This document shows positions 8,839-16,714 of a stretch of 56,964 bases of DNA, one piece after another. Position 1 is the first letter of the stretch. Each line of letters opens with the position of its first letter. Where the stretch lies: assembly GCA_001564055.1 (NCBI GenBank), contig LKNB01000012.1, positions 1 through 56,964 of the forward strand. The letters run 5' to 3'. The DNA is from Rhodothermaceae bacterium Tc-Br11_B2g6_7 (GTDB lineage Bacteria; Bacteroidota; Rhodothermia; Rhodothermales; Salinibacteraceae). Both the position numbers and the translations under genes were made by a program. The notes beneath the pieces are model-generated. The model ran no database searches, was not told where the DNA came from, and saw nothing but the letters and a program-made list of their open reading frames with translations.

Positions 8839-9161
8839 TCCTGCTACCGTTTCCCTTCTCGGATCTGTCACGATCAAAGTTGCGACCGGCGGTCACGCTG
8901 GCCATGACCAGTCACAATGACTTTGTCCTGTGCCAGGTGACGAGCAATCCGTACGCAGACCAGGATGCAGTAATGCTTACCGAAGGGAGCTTCGATGTCG
9001 GCAGTCTGCGGCTTGATAGCTATGCCCGACCAAGAAAGCTGTTTACGGCCAATGAGGAGTTATTCGAAGGGATAATCGGGGAGTTGAAGGAGGAGGTTCG
9101 AGACGAAATCGTTGAACAGGTAGTGACTCTTCTTAGGGCTGGTCAGTCCAAGCAAAGGTAG
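8811..9161 (+). CDS. MazF/PemK-family endoribonuclease toxin
   Basis: This 116-residue protein has the PemK/MazF fold signature: SVVLLPFPFSDLSRSKLRPA near the N-terminus. It has the conserved (P/F)F.D pattern and the RPA(V) turn, then VLCQVTSNPYADQDAV, then a C-terminal SYARPRKLFT strand. Proteins of this family cleave mRNA at short sequence motifs and stop growth when the antitoxin is lost. The Arg of KLRPA and the Thr/Ser of QVTSN correspond to catalytic-side positions in MazF. The gene is intact, and the overlapping upstream antitoxin supports an active module. Confidence 0.85.
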   Translation: MGAPAAGSVVLLPFPFSDLSRSKLRPAVTLAMTSHNDFVLCQVTSNPYADQDAVMLTEGSFDVGSLRLDSYARPRKLFTANEELFEGIIGELKEEVRDEIVEQVVTLLRAGQSKQR

Positions 9162-9264
9162 CGCACCGAACAAACCTACACGCTACCGGATGCACAAGGT
9201 GATGCCGATTGGATGGCTCTGCCGCAAAAGAACATATCTCCTGCCGGTGCTCCACTGTCAGAAC

Positions 9265-9411
9265 GCATGATGGGGCGGATCCCGTCCAGCATCTCCGCAG
9301 CAGCGTCGCACGTCGAGTGATGCAAGCAGCCTCAAGCTGAACCGACGGGTGGAGGATTTGCATGCGGTGCGTGCTGCACAGGCGCTCCCACCCAGCGCAT
9401 GGGAGCGATAC
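9265..9411. repeat. Dispersed double-hairpin repeat, copy 2
   Basis: This is the best-formed partner of the 6708-6865 repeat. Its hairpins are GCATGC-GGT-GCGTGC at 9360-9374 (one wobble pair) and CGCTCCCA/TGGGAGCG at 9383-9407. It fills most of the 337-base gap between the MazF gene and the DUF433 gene. I see nothing else in that gap except sequence immediately upstream of the next start. Confidence 0.75.
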
Positions 9412-9498
9412 ACGCGTTCCAGATAGGTGGCCGGGTGCAACTGCACGAGGTGGGATCGGTACTTCGATATAGATTCATTCACTAATGTGTCCCAGCTT

Positions 9499-9816
9499 AT
9501 GGCCACCAAGACACTGGATCAGCGCATTGAATCGCGCCCTAACGTGCTCGGGGGCAAACCGTGCATCACGGGTCGTCGAGTTGCCGTCGAGCATATCGCC
9601 ATCTGGCACGAACGTCTTGGAATGAGTGCCGATGAGATTGCGAGCGCGTTTGATCTGGAACTCGCGGATGTCTATGCGGCACTGGCCTATTATTTTGCGC
9701 ATCGGGCCGAGATTGACCGGTCCATCCAGGAAGGCGAAGACTACGTTCAGCGACTGCGCGAAGAACACCCGTCTCTATTGGCAGAGAAGCTGGGGGGTAG
9801 TGCCGGATCACGATGA
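9499..9816 (+). CDS. DUF433 antitoxin
   Basis: This 105-residue protein contains a DUF433 domain. The strand-turn segment NVLGGKPCITGRRVAVEHI is followed by the winged-helix-like segment MSADEIASAFDLELADVYAALAYY, then YFAHRAEID. DUF433 proteins (VapB45-like) act as DNA-binding antitoxins. The frame is open from 9427, but ATG 9499 gives the family-typical N-terminus. The last codons overlap the start of the DUF5615 gene by 4 bases (ATGA), which indicates tight translational coupling of the pair. Confidence 0.88.
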   Translation: MATKTLDQRIESRPNVLGGKPCITGRRVAVEHIAIWHERLGMSADEIASAFDLELADVYAALAYYFAHRAEIDRSIQEGEDYVQRLREEHPSLLAEKLGGSAGSR

Positions 9817-10139
9817 GCATCCGATACTTCACGGATGAGCACGTTGCAGGGGCAGTCGTCAGCGCCCTTCGAAAACGTGGAGTTGATGTGCTTACGGTGG
9901 CAGATGCCGGGTTGCTTGGCGTGGATGACGCGGACCTCTTCTCATTCGCACAGGAAAAGGGGCGCGTGATCGTCACACAAGACCGCGACTTCTTACGAAT
10001 CGCGGCGCAGCAACGCGATCATCCGGGCGTGGTGTATGCCCCGCAGGGGCGTTCAATTGGCGAACTGGTTCGCATGCTGGATTTGCTAACACAGGTCAGT
10101 GACGCAACGGAGATGCGAGGGCGTATCGAATTTGTATGA
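9813..10139 (+). CDS. DUF5615 PIN-like toxin (Mut7-C type)
   Basis: This 108-residue protein fits the DUF5615 PIN-like family that pairs with DUF433. It has an N-terminal FTDEHVAGAVVSALRKRGVD, a central DDADLFSFAQEKGRVIVTQD with the acidic TQDRDF motif, and a C-terminal GVVYAPQG strand. Such proteins are predicted RNases in type II toxin-antitoxin systems. The acidic residues of TDEH, DDAD and TQDRD are all present, so the enzyme appears intact. It is the last gene of the + strand island and faces the PPC-domain gene, which runs on the other strand. Confidence 0.88.
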   Translation: MSIRYFTDEHVAGAVVSALRKRGVDVLTVADAGLLGVDDADLFSFAQEKGRVIVTQDRDFLRIAAQQRDHPGVVYAPQGRSIGELVRMLDLLTQVSDATEMRGRIEFV

Positions 10140-10237
10140 ACAGGCTCTCCCGCAGTACCACACAACCTCTCCGCCAAGGATTTTGCCAGGCAGGCACCGA
10201 GGTTGAGGTCGGTCATTTCCATCGTGGCCCCCGCGTG

Positions 10238-10672
10238 TCACCCCGCCAACAGCGGCAGCCCCGTCGCCGGGTCCACCGTGCGGTGCAGGGTGGCGTCGAA
10301 CTGGGTGACAAAGACCTCCAGCGTGGGGCCGGTCACGGCAGAGATGAGATGCCCCCCCACGCACGAGCCATCGCGTGTGCTAAGGCTCGCATGCACGTGC
10401 AACCGTGGCGTGCCTTCAAACAGGGCCACGTTGCCCGTCAGGCTCAGGACCTCCACCGGCTCGTCGACGGCGATTTCCTCGTACACGTTGGTCTTCGTGT
10501 TGAAAAACCCCAGCACCGCTTCCGAAAACGCACCAATACCGGGGCCGATGCGCCCGGCCGTGATGTCCTCCTCGGTGATGTAGCGTTCCAGATGAGGGAC
10601 GACGTCGTCACCGGTGGCAAACGCGAGGAGGTCCGTGTGAATGGGGTCGCGCTGGATGGGATAGGGGCGCAT
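10238..10672 (-). CDS. PPC-domain (DUF296) protein
   Basis: This is a 144-residue soluble protein. The pattern of a PPC/DUF296 domain is visible: DLLAFATGDDVVPHLERYI, then GIGAFSEAVLGFFNTKT, then LSLTGNVALFEGTPRLHVHA and LEVFVTQFDATLHR. The family forms trimers, and bacterial members are of poorly known function, while plant members carry AT-hooks for DNA binding. No AT-hook is present here. The long open frame extends to 10825, but the ATG at 10672 gives the normal N-terminus. The gene is divergent from the metalloprotease at 10866 and shares a 193-base promoter region with it. Confidence 0.85.
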   Translation of the reverse strand: MRPYPIQRDPIHTDLLAFATGDDVVPHLERYITEEDITAGRIGPGIGAFSEAVLGFFNTKTNVYEEIAVDEPVEVLSLTGNVALFEGTPRLHVHASLSTRDGSCVGGHLISAVTGPTLEVFVTQFDATLHRTVDPATGLPLLAG

Positions 10673-10745
10673 GAGGCAGTAGGGATAGATAAATATACGT
10701 GACAAAAAACGTACGAGCCGCCACGCGCTAACGATCCGGGGGCAG

Positions 10746-10777
10746 TTGCTATCTTTCCTATCTATGCCGTATGTTAG
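10746..10777 (+). promoter_or_regulatory. Possible Bacteroidota-type promoter for the metalloprotease gene
   Basis: TTG at 10746-10748 and TATGTTAG at 10770-10777 are spaced 21 bases apart. They match the Bacteroidota -33/-7 pattern (TTG, TAnnTTTG) with one mismatch in the second box. It lies about 90 bases upstream of the start at 10866. This is a pattern match only. Confidence 0.3.
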
Positions 10778-10865
10778 ACGCGTCTGGCTGGCACGCTTGC
10801 CGTACCCACCTCCCTGTGCTGTCACCGACCCTTTTCATCTCCGTCGTTGACCCTGCTTTTTCTCC

Positions 10866-13496
10866 ATGTACCGATCTCACCCTCTGGCCCTCGCAGCGGC
10901 TGCGCTGCTGATGGCTTTTGTCGTGGCGGGCTGTGCCGGCACGGCCGCCACCACCGCCGACGTTGCCGAATCGAGCCCCGCATCAGCGCCCGGCCCCTTC
11001 GATGAGCATGTCGCGGCCAGCGATACCCTCGCGGGCCTGTTCACGGTTTACCAGGACACCACGAATGGCAAGCTGCGCCTGCAAATCGATGCGGACCAGC
11101 TCGACCAGGAGTTCATCTATTTCACGCTTACGCAAGACGGCGCCCCGGTGGCGGGCCATTTCCGTGGGCAGTTCCGCGCGAATGAGGTATTCACCATGCG
11201 CCGCTATCATGACAAGATTGAATTTGTCAAGGTGAACACCGGGTTCTACTTCGACCCGGATAATGCCCTCAGCCGCGCATCGCAGGCCAACATCACGCCG
11301 GCCATCCTCGCCTCCCAATCCATTGTGGCGGAGGATACGACCAATGGCGGTGCGTTCCTGATTGACGCCGATGGCCTCTTTCTTTCTGAAGCCCTTCATC
11401 AGGTAAAGCCCTCGCCTCCCCTGCAGCGGCGGCCGGGGCAGTTTCAGTTGGGAAATCTGAATCGCGAAAAGACGCGTTACCATAGCGTGCGCAGCTTCCC
11501 TGAGAATATGGATGTGGTGGTGGAATACGTGTACGACAACCCCTTCCCGCAGGCGCGGGGCGGCAGTGCCGTGACGGATGCGCGCTCCGTGGGCATCAAG
11601 GTGCAGCACAGCCTCATCCAGATGCCCGAGAACGACTTTGTACCGCGCTTTGCCGATCAGCGGGTGGGCTACTTCACCCAGGAGATCGACGATCAGACAT
11701 CGACGAGCGCCACCCCGTACCACGACCTCGTGAACCGCTGGCACCTCGAAAAGCAGGACCCGGACGCGGAGATCTCCGACCCGGTGGAGCCGATCGTCTG
11801 GTGGATCGAAAATACGACGCCGGAAGAACTCCGCCCGGCCATCAAGGAAGCCACGCTGGCCTGGAATGAGGCGTTTGAGACGGCGGGCATCAGCAATGCC
11901 ATCGAAGTGAAGATTCAGCCCGACGATGCCGACTGGGAGCCGGGTGACATTCGCTACAACACCCTGCGGTGGACGTCCTCACCCACCCCGCCGTTCGGCG
12001 GCTACGGGCCGAGCTTTGTGAATCCACGCACGGGCCAGATTCTGGGCGCGGACGTGATGCTGGAGTGGGTCTTCCTCTCCAACCGCGTACGGCAGGAGCA
12101 GCTCTTTGACCGTGCTGCGCTCCCCGGCTTTATAGGTGCGGATGGACTGCACGACGACTGGTTTGGGGCGTCTGCTGATGACGCGCATCACCACGCGGAT
12201 CATGCGCACGGCGATCATGCCCACAACTGTCAGCTGGGCCATCAGATGCAGCACAATATGCTGCTGGGCCTGCAAGCACTGATGGCACGGGGCGCCTCCG
12301 AGATTGACATGGATGACTTTGTGGAGGAAGCCCTCCACTATCTCATCCTGCACGAGGTAGGCCACACGCTGGGGCTCAACCATAACATGCAGGCCCACAA
12401 CCTGCTCTCCCCCGAGGAGCTGAAGGATGCCGCTGCCATCAGTGCGCAGGGCATGATTGGCTCGGTGATGGACTATCCGGCTGTGCACATCACCGCCGAT
12501 GCGGCAGATCAGCACGCGTACTACATCACCCACACCGGGCCGTATGACAACTGGGCTATCCAGTTTGGGTACGACCCCCGCGTGGATGACGAGGACTACC
12601 GCACCGAGCTGCTGGCGCGCTCTACGGAGCCGGCGCTGGCCTTCGGGAACGACGCCGACGACATGCGCAGCCCAGGGAAGGCCATCGACCCGCGTGTGAT
12701 GATCAACGCGATGTCAAACGATCCTATCGCCTATGCGCAAGATCGCTTCGCGCTGGTGGGCGATCTGATGGCGTCGCTCCGCGAAAAGTACGACGAGCCG
12801 GGCGACTCCTATGCGCCGCTCCGCAACGCGTACCTCATCCTGACCGGGGAGCAGTCGAGTGCGGCCAACGTGACCTCCCGCTTCATTGGCGGTGTGTACC
12901 GCGACCGCAGCGTGATCGGGCAGCCGAATGCCGAGACACCGTTCCGCCCGGTCCCGCGCGAGACGCAAGAGGCGGCACTGCAGTCGCTTCGCGCCCATGT
13001 CTTCGCGCCGGATGCGTTTGAGGCGCCGGAGGACCTCTACAACCACCTGCAGATGCAGCGACGCGGGTTCAACTTCTCGGCTGCGGGCGAGGACCCGAAG
13101 ATTCACAGCCGGGCGCTAAACATCCAAACGTCGGTGCTGGCGCATATCATGCACCCACGCGTCCTCACTCGCATGACGAACAGCCGCCTGTACGGCAATA
13201 CGTACCCGGTAGCTGAATACATGCAGGACCTCACGAACGCCATCTTTGAGGACGACGCCCGCGGGTCGGTGAACACCTTCCGGCAGCAGTTGCAGATTGC
13301 CTACGTGCAGCGCCTGAGCGCGGTCATCGACCCAGAGACCGGCAGCGCGTTTGATACCATGGCGCGTTCGGCGGCTCTCATGAGCCTGCGCGACGTCCAG
13401 CGGATGCTCCGCGGCAAGTCGGGCCCCGATGCCGAGACGGCGGCGCACACGGAGCACGTGCGGTTCCTCATCGACAAGGCGCTGGCAACGAGCTAA
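10866..13496 (+). CDS. Zinc metalloprotease lipoprotein (DUF5117/DUF4953 type)
   Basis: This 876-residue protein begins with a lipoprotein signal ending in VVAGCAG, so it is probably anchored in a membrane facing the periplasm or the outside. The extended zinc site HEVGHTLGLNHN sits near residue 496 and is typical of the DUF5117/DUF4953 metalloproteases common in Bacteroidota. The N-terminal third holds the DUF5117-type beta-rich region, with RSFPENMDVVVEYV and VDDP-like repeats. Immediately before the active site, about residues 436-465, is a strikingly His/Asp-rich loop containing HHHADHAHGDHAH, possibly a metal store. A second paralogue lies at 26712. A terminator follows at 13525. Substrate is unknown. 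Confidence 0.88.
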   Translation: MYRSHPLALAAAALLMAFVVAGCAGTAATTADVAESSPASAPGPFDEHVAASDTLAGLFTVYQDTTNGKLRLQIDADQLDQEFIYFTLTQDGAPVAGHFRGQFRANEVFTMRRYHDKIEFVKVNTGFYFDPDNALSRASQANITPAILASQSIVAEDTTNGGAFLIDADGLFLSEALHQVKPSPPLQRRPGQFQLGNLNREKTRYHSVRSFPENMDVVVEYVYDNPFPQARGGSAVTDARSVGIKVQHSLIQMPENDFVPRFADQRVGYFTQEIDDQTSTSATPYHDLVNRWHLEKQDPDAEISDPVEPIVWWIENTTPEELRPAIKEATLAWNEAFETAGISNAIEVKIQPDDADWEPGDIRYNTLRWTSSPTPPFGGYGPSFVNPRTGQILGADVMLEWVFLSNRVRQEQLFDRAALPGFIGADGLHDDWFGASADDAHHHADHAHGDHAHNCQLGHQMQHNMLLGLQALMARGASEIDMDDFVEEALHYLILHEVGHTLGLNHNMQAHNLLSPEELKDAAAISAQGMIGSVMDYPAVHITADAADQHAYYITHTGPYDNWAIQFGYDPRVDDEDYRTELLARSTEPALAFGNDADDMRSPGKAIDPRVMINAMSNDPIAYAQDRFALVGDLMASLREKYDEPGDSYAPLRNAYLILTGEQSSAANVTSRFIGGVYRDRSVIGQPNAETPFRPVPRETQEAALQSLRAHVFAPDAFEAPEDLYNHLQMQRRGFNFSAAGEDPKIHSRALNIQTSVLAHIMHPRVLTRMTNSRLYGNTYPVAEYMQDLTNAIFEDDARGSVNTFRQQLQIAYVQRLSAVIDPETGSAFDTMARSAALMSLRDVQRMLRGKSGPDAETAAHTEHVRFLIDKALATS

Positions 13497-13524
13497 CGCC
13501 AATGGGCCAAGTCCTGCAGACCCT

Positions 13525-13562
13525 ACCCCGGGCTGGCGCTTCGCGCTGGTCCGGGGTTTTTT
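13525..13562 (+). terminator. Rho-independent terminator after the metalloprotease gene
   Basis: ACCCCGG at 13525-13531 pairs with CCGGGGT at 13551-13557, the loop contains a further GC-rich helix (GCGCTTCGCGC-like), and a run of T follows to 13562. It is placed 29 bases after the stop codon. Confidence 0.85.
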
Positions 13563-13585
13563 GATGGCGGGCGCGCCGGTGGGGC

Positions 13586-14644
13586 TTACGTGGCCGCCTG
13601 CCGCTGTTTCGCGCGATCGGCCGCGGTGAGCACGCCCGGCGGCTTGGGGACCTGATGCGGAGTGCTCTTCGACGGAGCGTGGAAATCCCCGATGAACGTA
13701 ATTTCCGGCTCCAGCGCGTAGCCCGTCTCACGCGCCACAACATCCTGCACATGGGCGATCAGCGCCTGTACATCGGCTGCCGTGGCGCCGTCGCGGTTAA
13801 TCATGATGTTGGCGTGCCGGTGTGTCACCTCCGCGCCGCCGATGCGCGTGCCCAGGAGCCCGCACTGGTCGATGAGCCGCCCGGCGCCCACGCCTTCAAT
13901 CTTTTTAAAGATGGACCCCGCGCTGGGCTCCGTGTCGAGGGGAGGATGGCGCTTGCGTCGCCAGTCGAGGTTAGCCGCCATGATCTCCCGCATCCGCTCC
14001 TCGGTGCCGGGCGTCAGCTGAAAGGTCGCCGCGAGCACCACGTCGTCGCGGTGGTGCAGGATGGACTGGTCGTAGCCAAACTCGAAGTAGTCGACGCCCA
14101 CCGTGCGCCGCTCGCCTTCCTCCGTGAGGATGTCGGCGCTGTGCACTACCTCCTCGATGAACATGGTGCGCTCCCGCGCAGGCGGCGGGGAGAGGAAGTG
14201 GAGGTTCTGCCAGAGCGCCCCGCCCACCGTGGAGGGAATGCCGACGTAATGCTCCAGCCCGGAGAGGCCGGCGCCGACGGCGGTTTCGATCAGGTCAGGG
14301 TAGACAATCGCGCCGCTCTCGGCCCAGAGCTGGTGCACGTCCGGGCGCAGGTCCACGTGCTGTGCCGCATTGCGGATAACGAGCCCCCGAAACCCGCCGT
14401 CGCCCACCAAAATGTTAGCCCCGACGCCCAGCAGGAAGAAGGGCAGGTCTACGCCCCGGGCAGCCTGCAGTGCGTGGTACAATTCATCAGCCGTGCGGGC
14501 CTCGTAAAAGAGATCGGCGGGCCCCCCGATCTTGAAGGTGGTGTAGGGCCCGAGGGGCACGTCGCGATACAGGCGGTCGGGGCCGAGGGCATCACGCAGC
14601 GTGCGAAGTACCTCGGCAGGAACGGCGGTGGAAGTCGTAGACAC
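13586..14644 (-). CDS. murB: UDP-N-acetylmuramate dehydrogenase
   Basis: MurB reduces UDP-GlcNAc-enolpyruvate to UDP-MurNAc with NADPH and FAD, the second committed step of peptidoglycan synthesis in the cytosol. The 352-residue protein shows the FAD-binding hallmarks TFKIGGPADLF (near residue 35), LGVGANILVGDGGFRG (near residue 73) and GIPSTVGGALWQN (near residue 135). It also has the substrate-side PSAGSIFKK with the catalytic Ser, and HANIMINRDGATAADV near the C-terminus. A final 30-residue tail rich in Pro and Lys is extra. The gene is convergent with the preceding metalloprotease and divergent from lemA. Confidence 0.96.
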   Translation of the reverse strand: MSTTSTAVPAEVLRTLRDALGPDRLYRDVPLGPYTTFKIGGPADLFYEARTADELYHALQAARGVDLPFFLLGVGANILVGDGGFRGLVIRNAAQHVDLRPDVHQLWAESGAIVYPDLIETAVGAGLSGLEHYVGIPSTVGGALWQNLHFLSPPPARERTMFIEEVVHSADILTEEGERRTVGVDYFEFGYDQSILHHRDDVVLAATFQLTPGTEERMREIMAANLDWRRKRHPPLDTEPSAGSIFKKIEGVGAGRLIDQCGLLGTRIGGAEVTHRHANIMINRDGATAADVQALIAHVQDVVARETGYALEPEITFIGDFHAPSKSTPHQVPKPPGVLTAADRAKQRQAAT

Positions 14645-14841
14645 AGCGGTGGGGCAGAAGAAAACGGCGAAAGGAATGCACAGCGGTTGTGCAGCGCGTT
14701 AAGGGCAACCAGGCGGTGGCCGGAGGCGTTCCGTGGAGCCGCAGGGCGCGTGAAACTCCCGGACGAAAGGTGCCGTACGCCGGACTATTCGCCCCGTACC
14801 GTGCTGTAACTCCGTTACATCCCCCTTATCCCCGTTTTGCC

Positions 14842-15441
14842 ATGCGCAGTACCGGAACGATAGCCCTCTTAATTGCCGTTGTCCTGCTGCTCTTCGTAGG
14901 AATGTCAGGCTGCGGTGCCTACAACAGCCTCGTGGGCGCCGAGGAGCAGGTGGAGGAAGCCTGGGCCAACGTGGAGACGCAGTACCAGCGGCGTGCTGAC
15001 CTCATCCCCAACCTGGTCAGCACCGTGCGCGGTGCCGCCGACTTTGAGCAGGACGTCCTCACCTCCGTAACGGAGGCGCGGGCGCAGGCGACGAGCATCC
15101 AACTGTCGGTCGATGATCTGAACGATCCGGCGGCCCTCCAGCGCTTTCAGGAGGCGCAGGGCCAACTGGGAAGCGCGCTCGGGCGGCTCCTGGCGGTCTC
15201 CGAGAACTACCCCCAGCTGCGGGCCACTGAGGCGTTCCGCGACCTGCAGGCGCAGCTTGAAGGCACAGAAAACCGCATCAACGTCGCCCGCACGCGCTAC
15301 AACAACACGGTGCGGGAGTACAACACACAGGTGCGCAGCTTCCCCACGGTGGTCTATGCCAGCGTGTTTGGCTTCGAGCGCCGCGCCGCCTTTGAGGCCG
15401 ATGCCGGCGCTGAGACAGCCCCGTCTGTCGACTTCGGATAA
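14842..15441 (+). CDS. lemA: LemA family protein
   Basis: This is a 199-residue LemA protein with an N-terminal hydrophobic segment ending in MSGCGAYNSL. That can be read as a lipobox or as a membrane anchor. The LemA core follows: EEQVEEAWANVETQYQRRAD, LIPNLVSTVRGAADFE, then helices with LRATEAFRDLQAQLEGTENR. The fold is a long antiparallel helical bundle facing the periplasm, and its function is not established. The ATG at 14842 is chosen because the upstream frame adds a non-conserved stretch. It is followed by the TPM-domain gene, a very common LemA neighbour, and HtpX, another frequent companion, lies 3 kb downstream. Confidence 0.93.
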   Translation: MRSTGTIALLIAVVLLLFVGMSGCGAYNSLVGAEEQVEEAWANVETQYQRRADLIPNLVSTVRGAADFEQDVLTSVTEARAQATSIQLSVDDLNDPAALQRFQEAQGQLGSALGRLLAVSENYPQLRATEAFRDLQAQLEGTENRINVARTRYNNTVREYNTQVRSFPTVVYASVFGFERRAAFEADAGAETAPSVDFG

Positions 15442-15488
15442 CATCTGCCCCCTTCGCGCTGTCCCTCTCATCCTTACCCACAACGGCT

Positions 15489-16295
15489 GTGGCTACACGC
15501 GTGCTGTGCATCGGATGGTGGGTGTTGCTGCTTCTGGTAGCGGGCGGCCCACGTGCGTCGGCCCAGGTCGTCGATGTGCTGCCGCCCAGCGGGCAATGGG
15601 TGACGGACGAGGCGGGCATGCTGACCTCCGCGCAGCGCAATGCCCTCAGCCGCACGCTCCAGGACTATGCCGACAGTACCTCTACGCAGATCATCGTGGT
15701 GACGCTGCCCAGCCTGCAGGGCAACGATCCCGGCCTGTACGCCACCGAATTGGGACAGCAGTGGGGCGTGGGGCAGGAGGGGCGCGACAACGGCGCGGTG
15801 GTGCTCGTCTCACGGGATGATCGCCAGCTCTTCATCGCCACCGGGTTTGGGCTGGAAGGCGCCATTCCAGATGCGGTCGCTTCTCGTATTATCCGCAACG
15901 AAATCACCCCCGCTTTTCGCCGGGGCGACTACTACAGCGGGCTGAACCGGGGCGTCGGGGCGATGATGGCTGCTGCGGCCGGCGAGTACACCGCAGAGCG
16001 CTCCTCGTCGGGCAGCTCCGGCTCGCCGCTGCCAAGCCTGGCCTTCATGCTTTTCATCTTTATCCTGATCGTCCGCTCGGCCACCCGCGGCGGCTCCTCG
16101 GGGCCCGGACGCCGGCGGCGCGGACGCGGCGGGGCGGACATGTTCATCCTGGGCTCTATGATGGGCAGCGGCACGCGACGCAGCAGTGGGGGCGGCTTTG
16201 GCGGCGGTGGGTTCGGCGGCGGTGGCTTTGGTGGGGGGGGCTTCAGCGGGGGTGGCGGTGGCTTTGGGGGAGGTGGCGCCGGTGGCGGCTGGTAA
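15489..16295 (+). CDS. TPM-domain (YgcG-like) membrane protein
   Basis: This 268-residue protein starts at GTG 15489. It has a signal peptide ending near PRASAQ and a TPM domain with GQWVTDEAGMLTSAQRNAL, STSTQIIVVTLPSL and EGRDNGAVVLVSRDDRQLFI. A transmembrane helix follows (SLAFMLFIFILIVRSATR), then an Arg-rich cytosolic stretch. The tail is of GGGF/GGGG repeats, typical of this family. TPM proteins are found next to LemA and are thought to act at the cell envelope; some have been linked to photosystem or membrane-complex repair in other lineages. The low-complexity tail is genuine coding sequence, since the frame is kept. Confidence 0.9.
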   Translation: MATRVLCIGWWVLLLLVAGGPRASAQVVDVLPPSGQWVTDEAGMLTSAQRNALSRTLQDYADSTSTQIIVVTLPSLQGNDPGLYATELGQQWGVGQEGRDNGAVVLVSRDDRQLFIATGFGLEGAIPDAVASRIIRNEITPAFRRGDYYSGLNRGVGAMMAAAAGEYTAERSSSGSSGSPLPSLAFMLFIFILIVRSATRGGSSGPGRRRRGRGGADMFILGSMMGSGTRRSSGGGFGGGGFGGGGFGGGGFSGGGGGFGGGGAGGGW

Positions 16296-16387
16296 AGCCG
16301 GGGACCGATGTGCTTTCGTGCCAAACCGGACCGCCCGAAGCCCGTATTTCCCCTCCGTTGTTTCTGCATACACTTGCCCTGCCACGC

Positions 16388-16714
16388 ATGAGCACCGATC
16401 GCCTCGACACCCTGCTGCAATTCCACGACGAAGATCCTGACGATGCGTTCACCCGCTTTGCTATCGCGCAGGAGTACTTGAAGCGCGATGAGACGGAGCA
16501 GGCGCTGTCCTTCCTCGAAGGTCTGGTGGCTGATGATCCCGAATATACTGGCACGTACTACCACCTGGCCAGGCTGTACGAGCGGCTGGGCCGGCGGGAG
16601 GACGCCATCAGCACCTACCGCAAGGGGGTGAAGCAGGCGCAGGCGCAGCGACAGACGAAGGATCTGTCGGAACTACAGGATGCCCTCATGAACCTTGAAC
16701 TGGCCGATGACTGA
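16388..16714 (+). CDS. TPR-repeat protein
   Basis: This 108-residue soluble protein is built of helical repeats. The segment DPDDAFTRFAIAQEYLKRDE matches the first TPR helix pair. DPEYTGTYYHLARLYERLG with REDAISTYRKG matches a full TPR. TPR proteins mediate protein-protein contacts. The ATG at 16388 gives MSTDRLDTLLQFH. The upstream open frame to 16310 is rejected as it has no family match. Its stop overlaps the start of the LysM-RlpA gene (ATGACTGA), which implies translational coupling and perhaps a shared role in the envelope. Confidence 0.85.
   Translation: MSTDRLDTLLQFHDEDPDDAFTRFAIAQEYLKRDETEQALSFLEGLVADDPEYTGTYYHLARLYERLGRREDAISTYRKGVKQAQAQRQTKDLSELQDALMNLELADD

Noticed and set aside
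10136..10702. 188-codon plus-strand frame over the PPC gene
   Set aside because: The minus strand carries the conserved PPC domain, so this is its shadow.
16190..16292. G-rich repeat tract after the TPM domain as a regulatory repeat
   Set aside because: It encodes the glycine-rich tail that is normal for this family.
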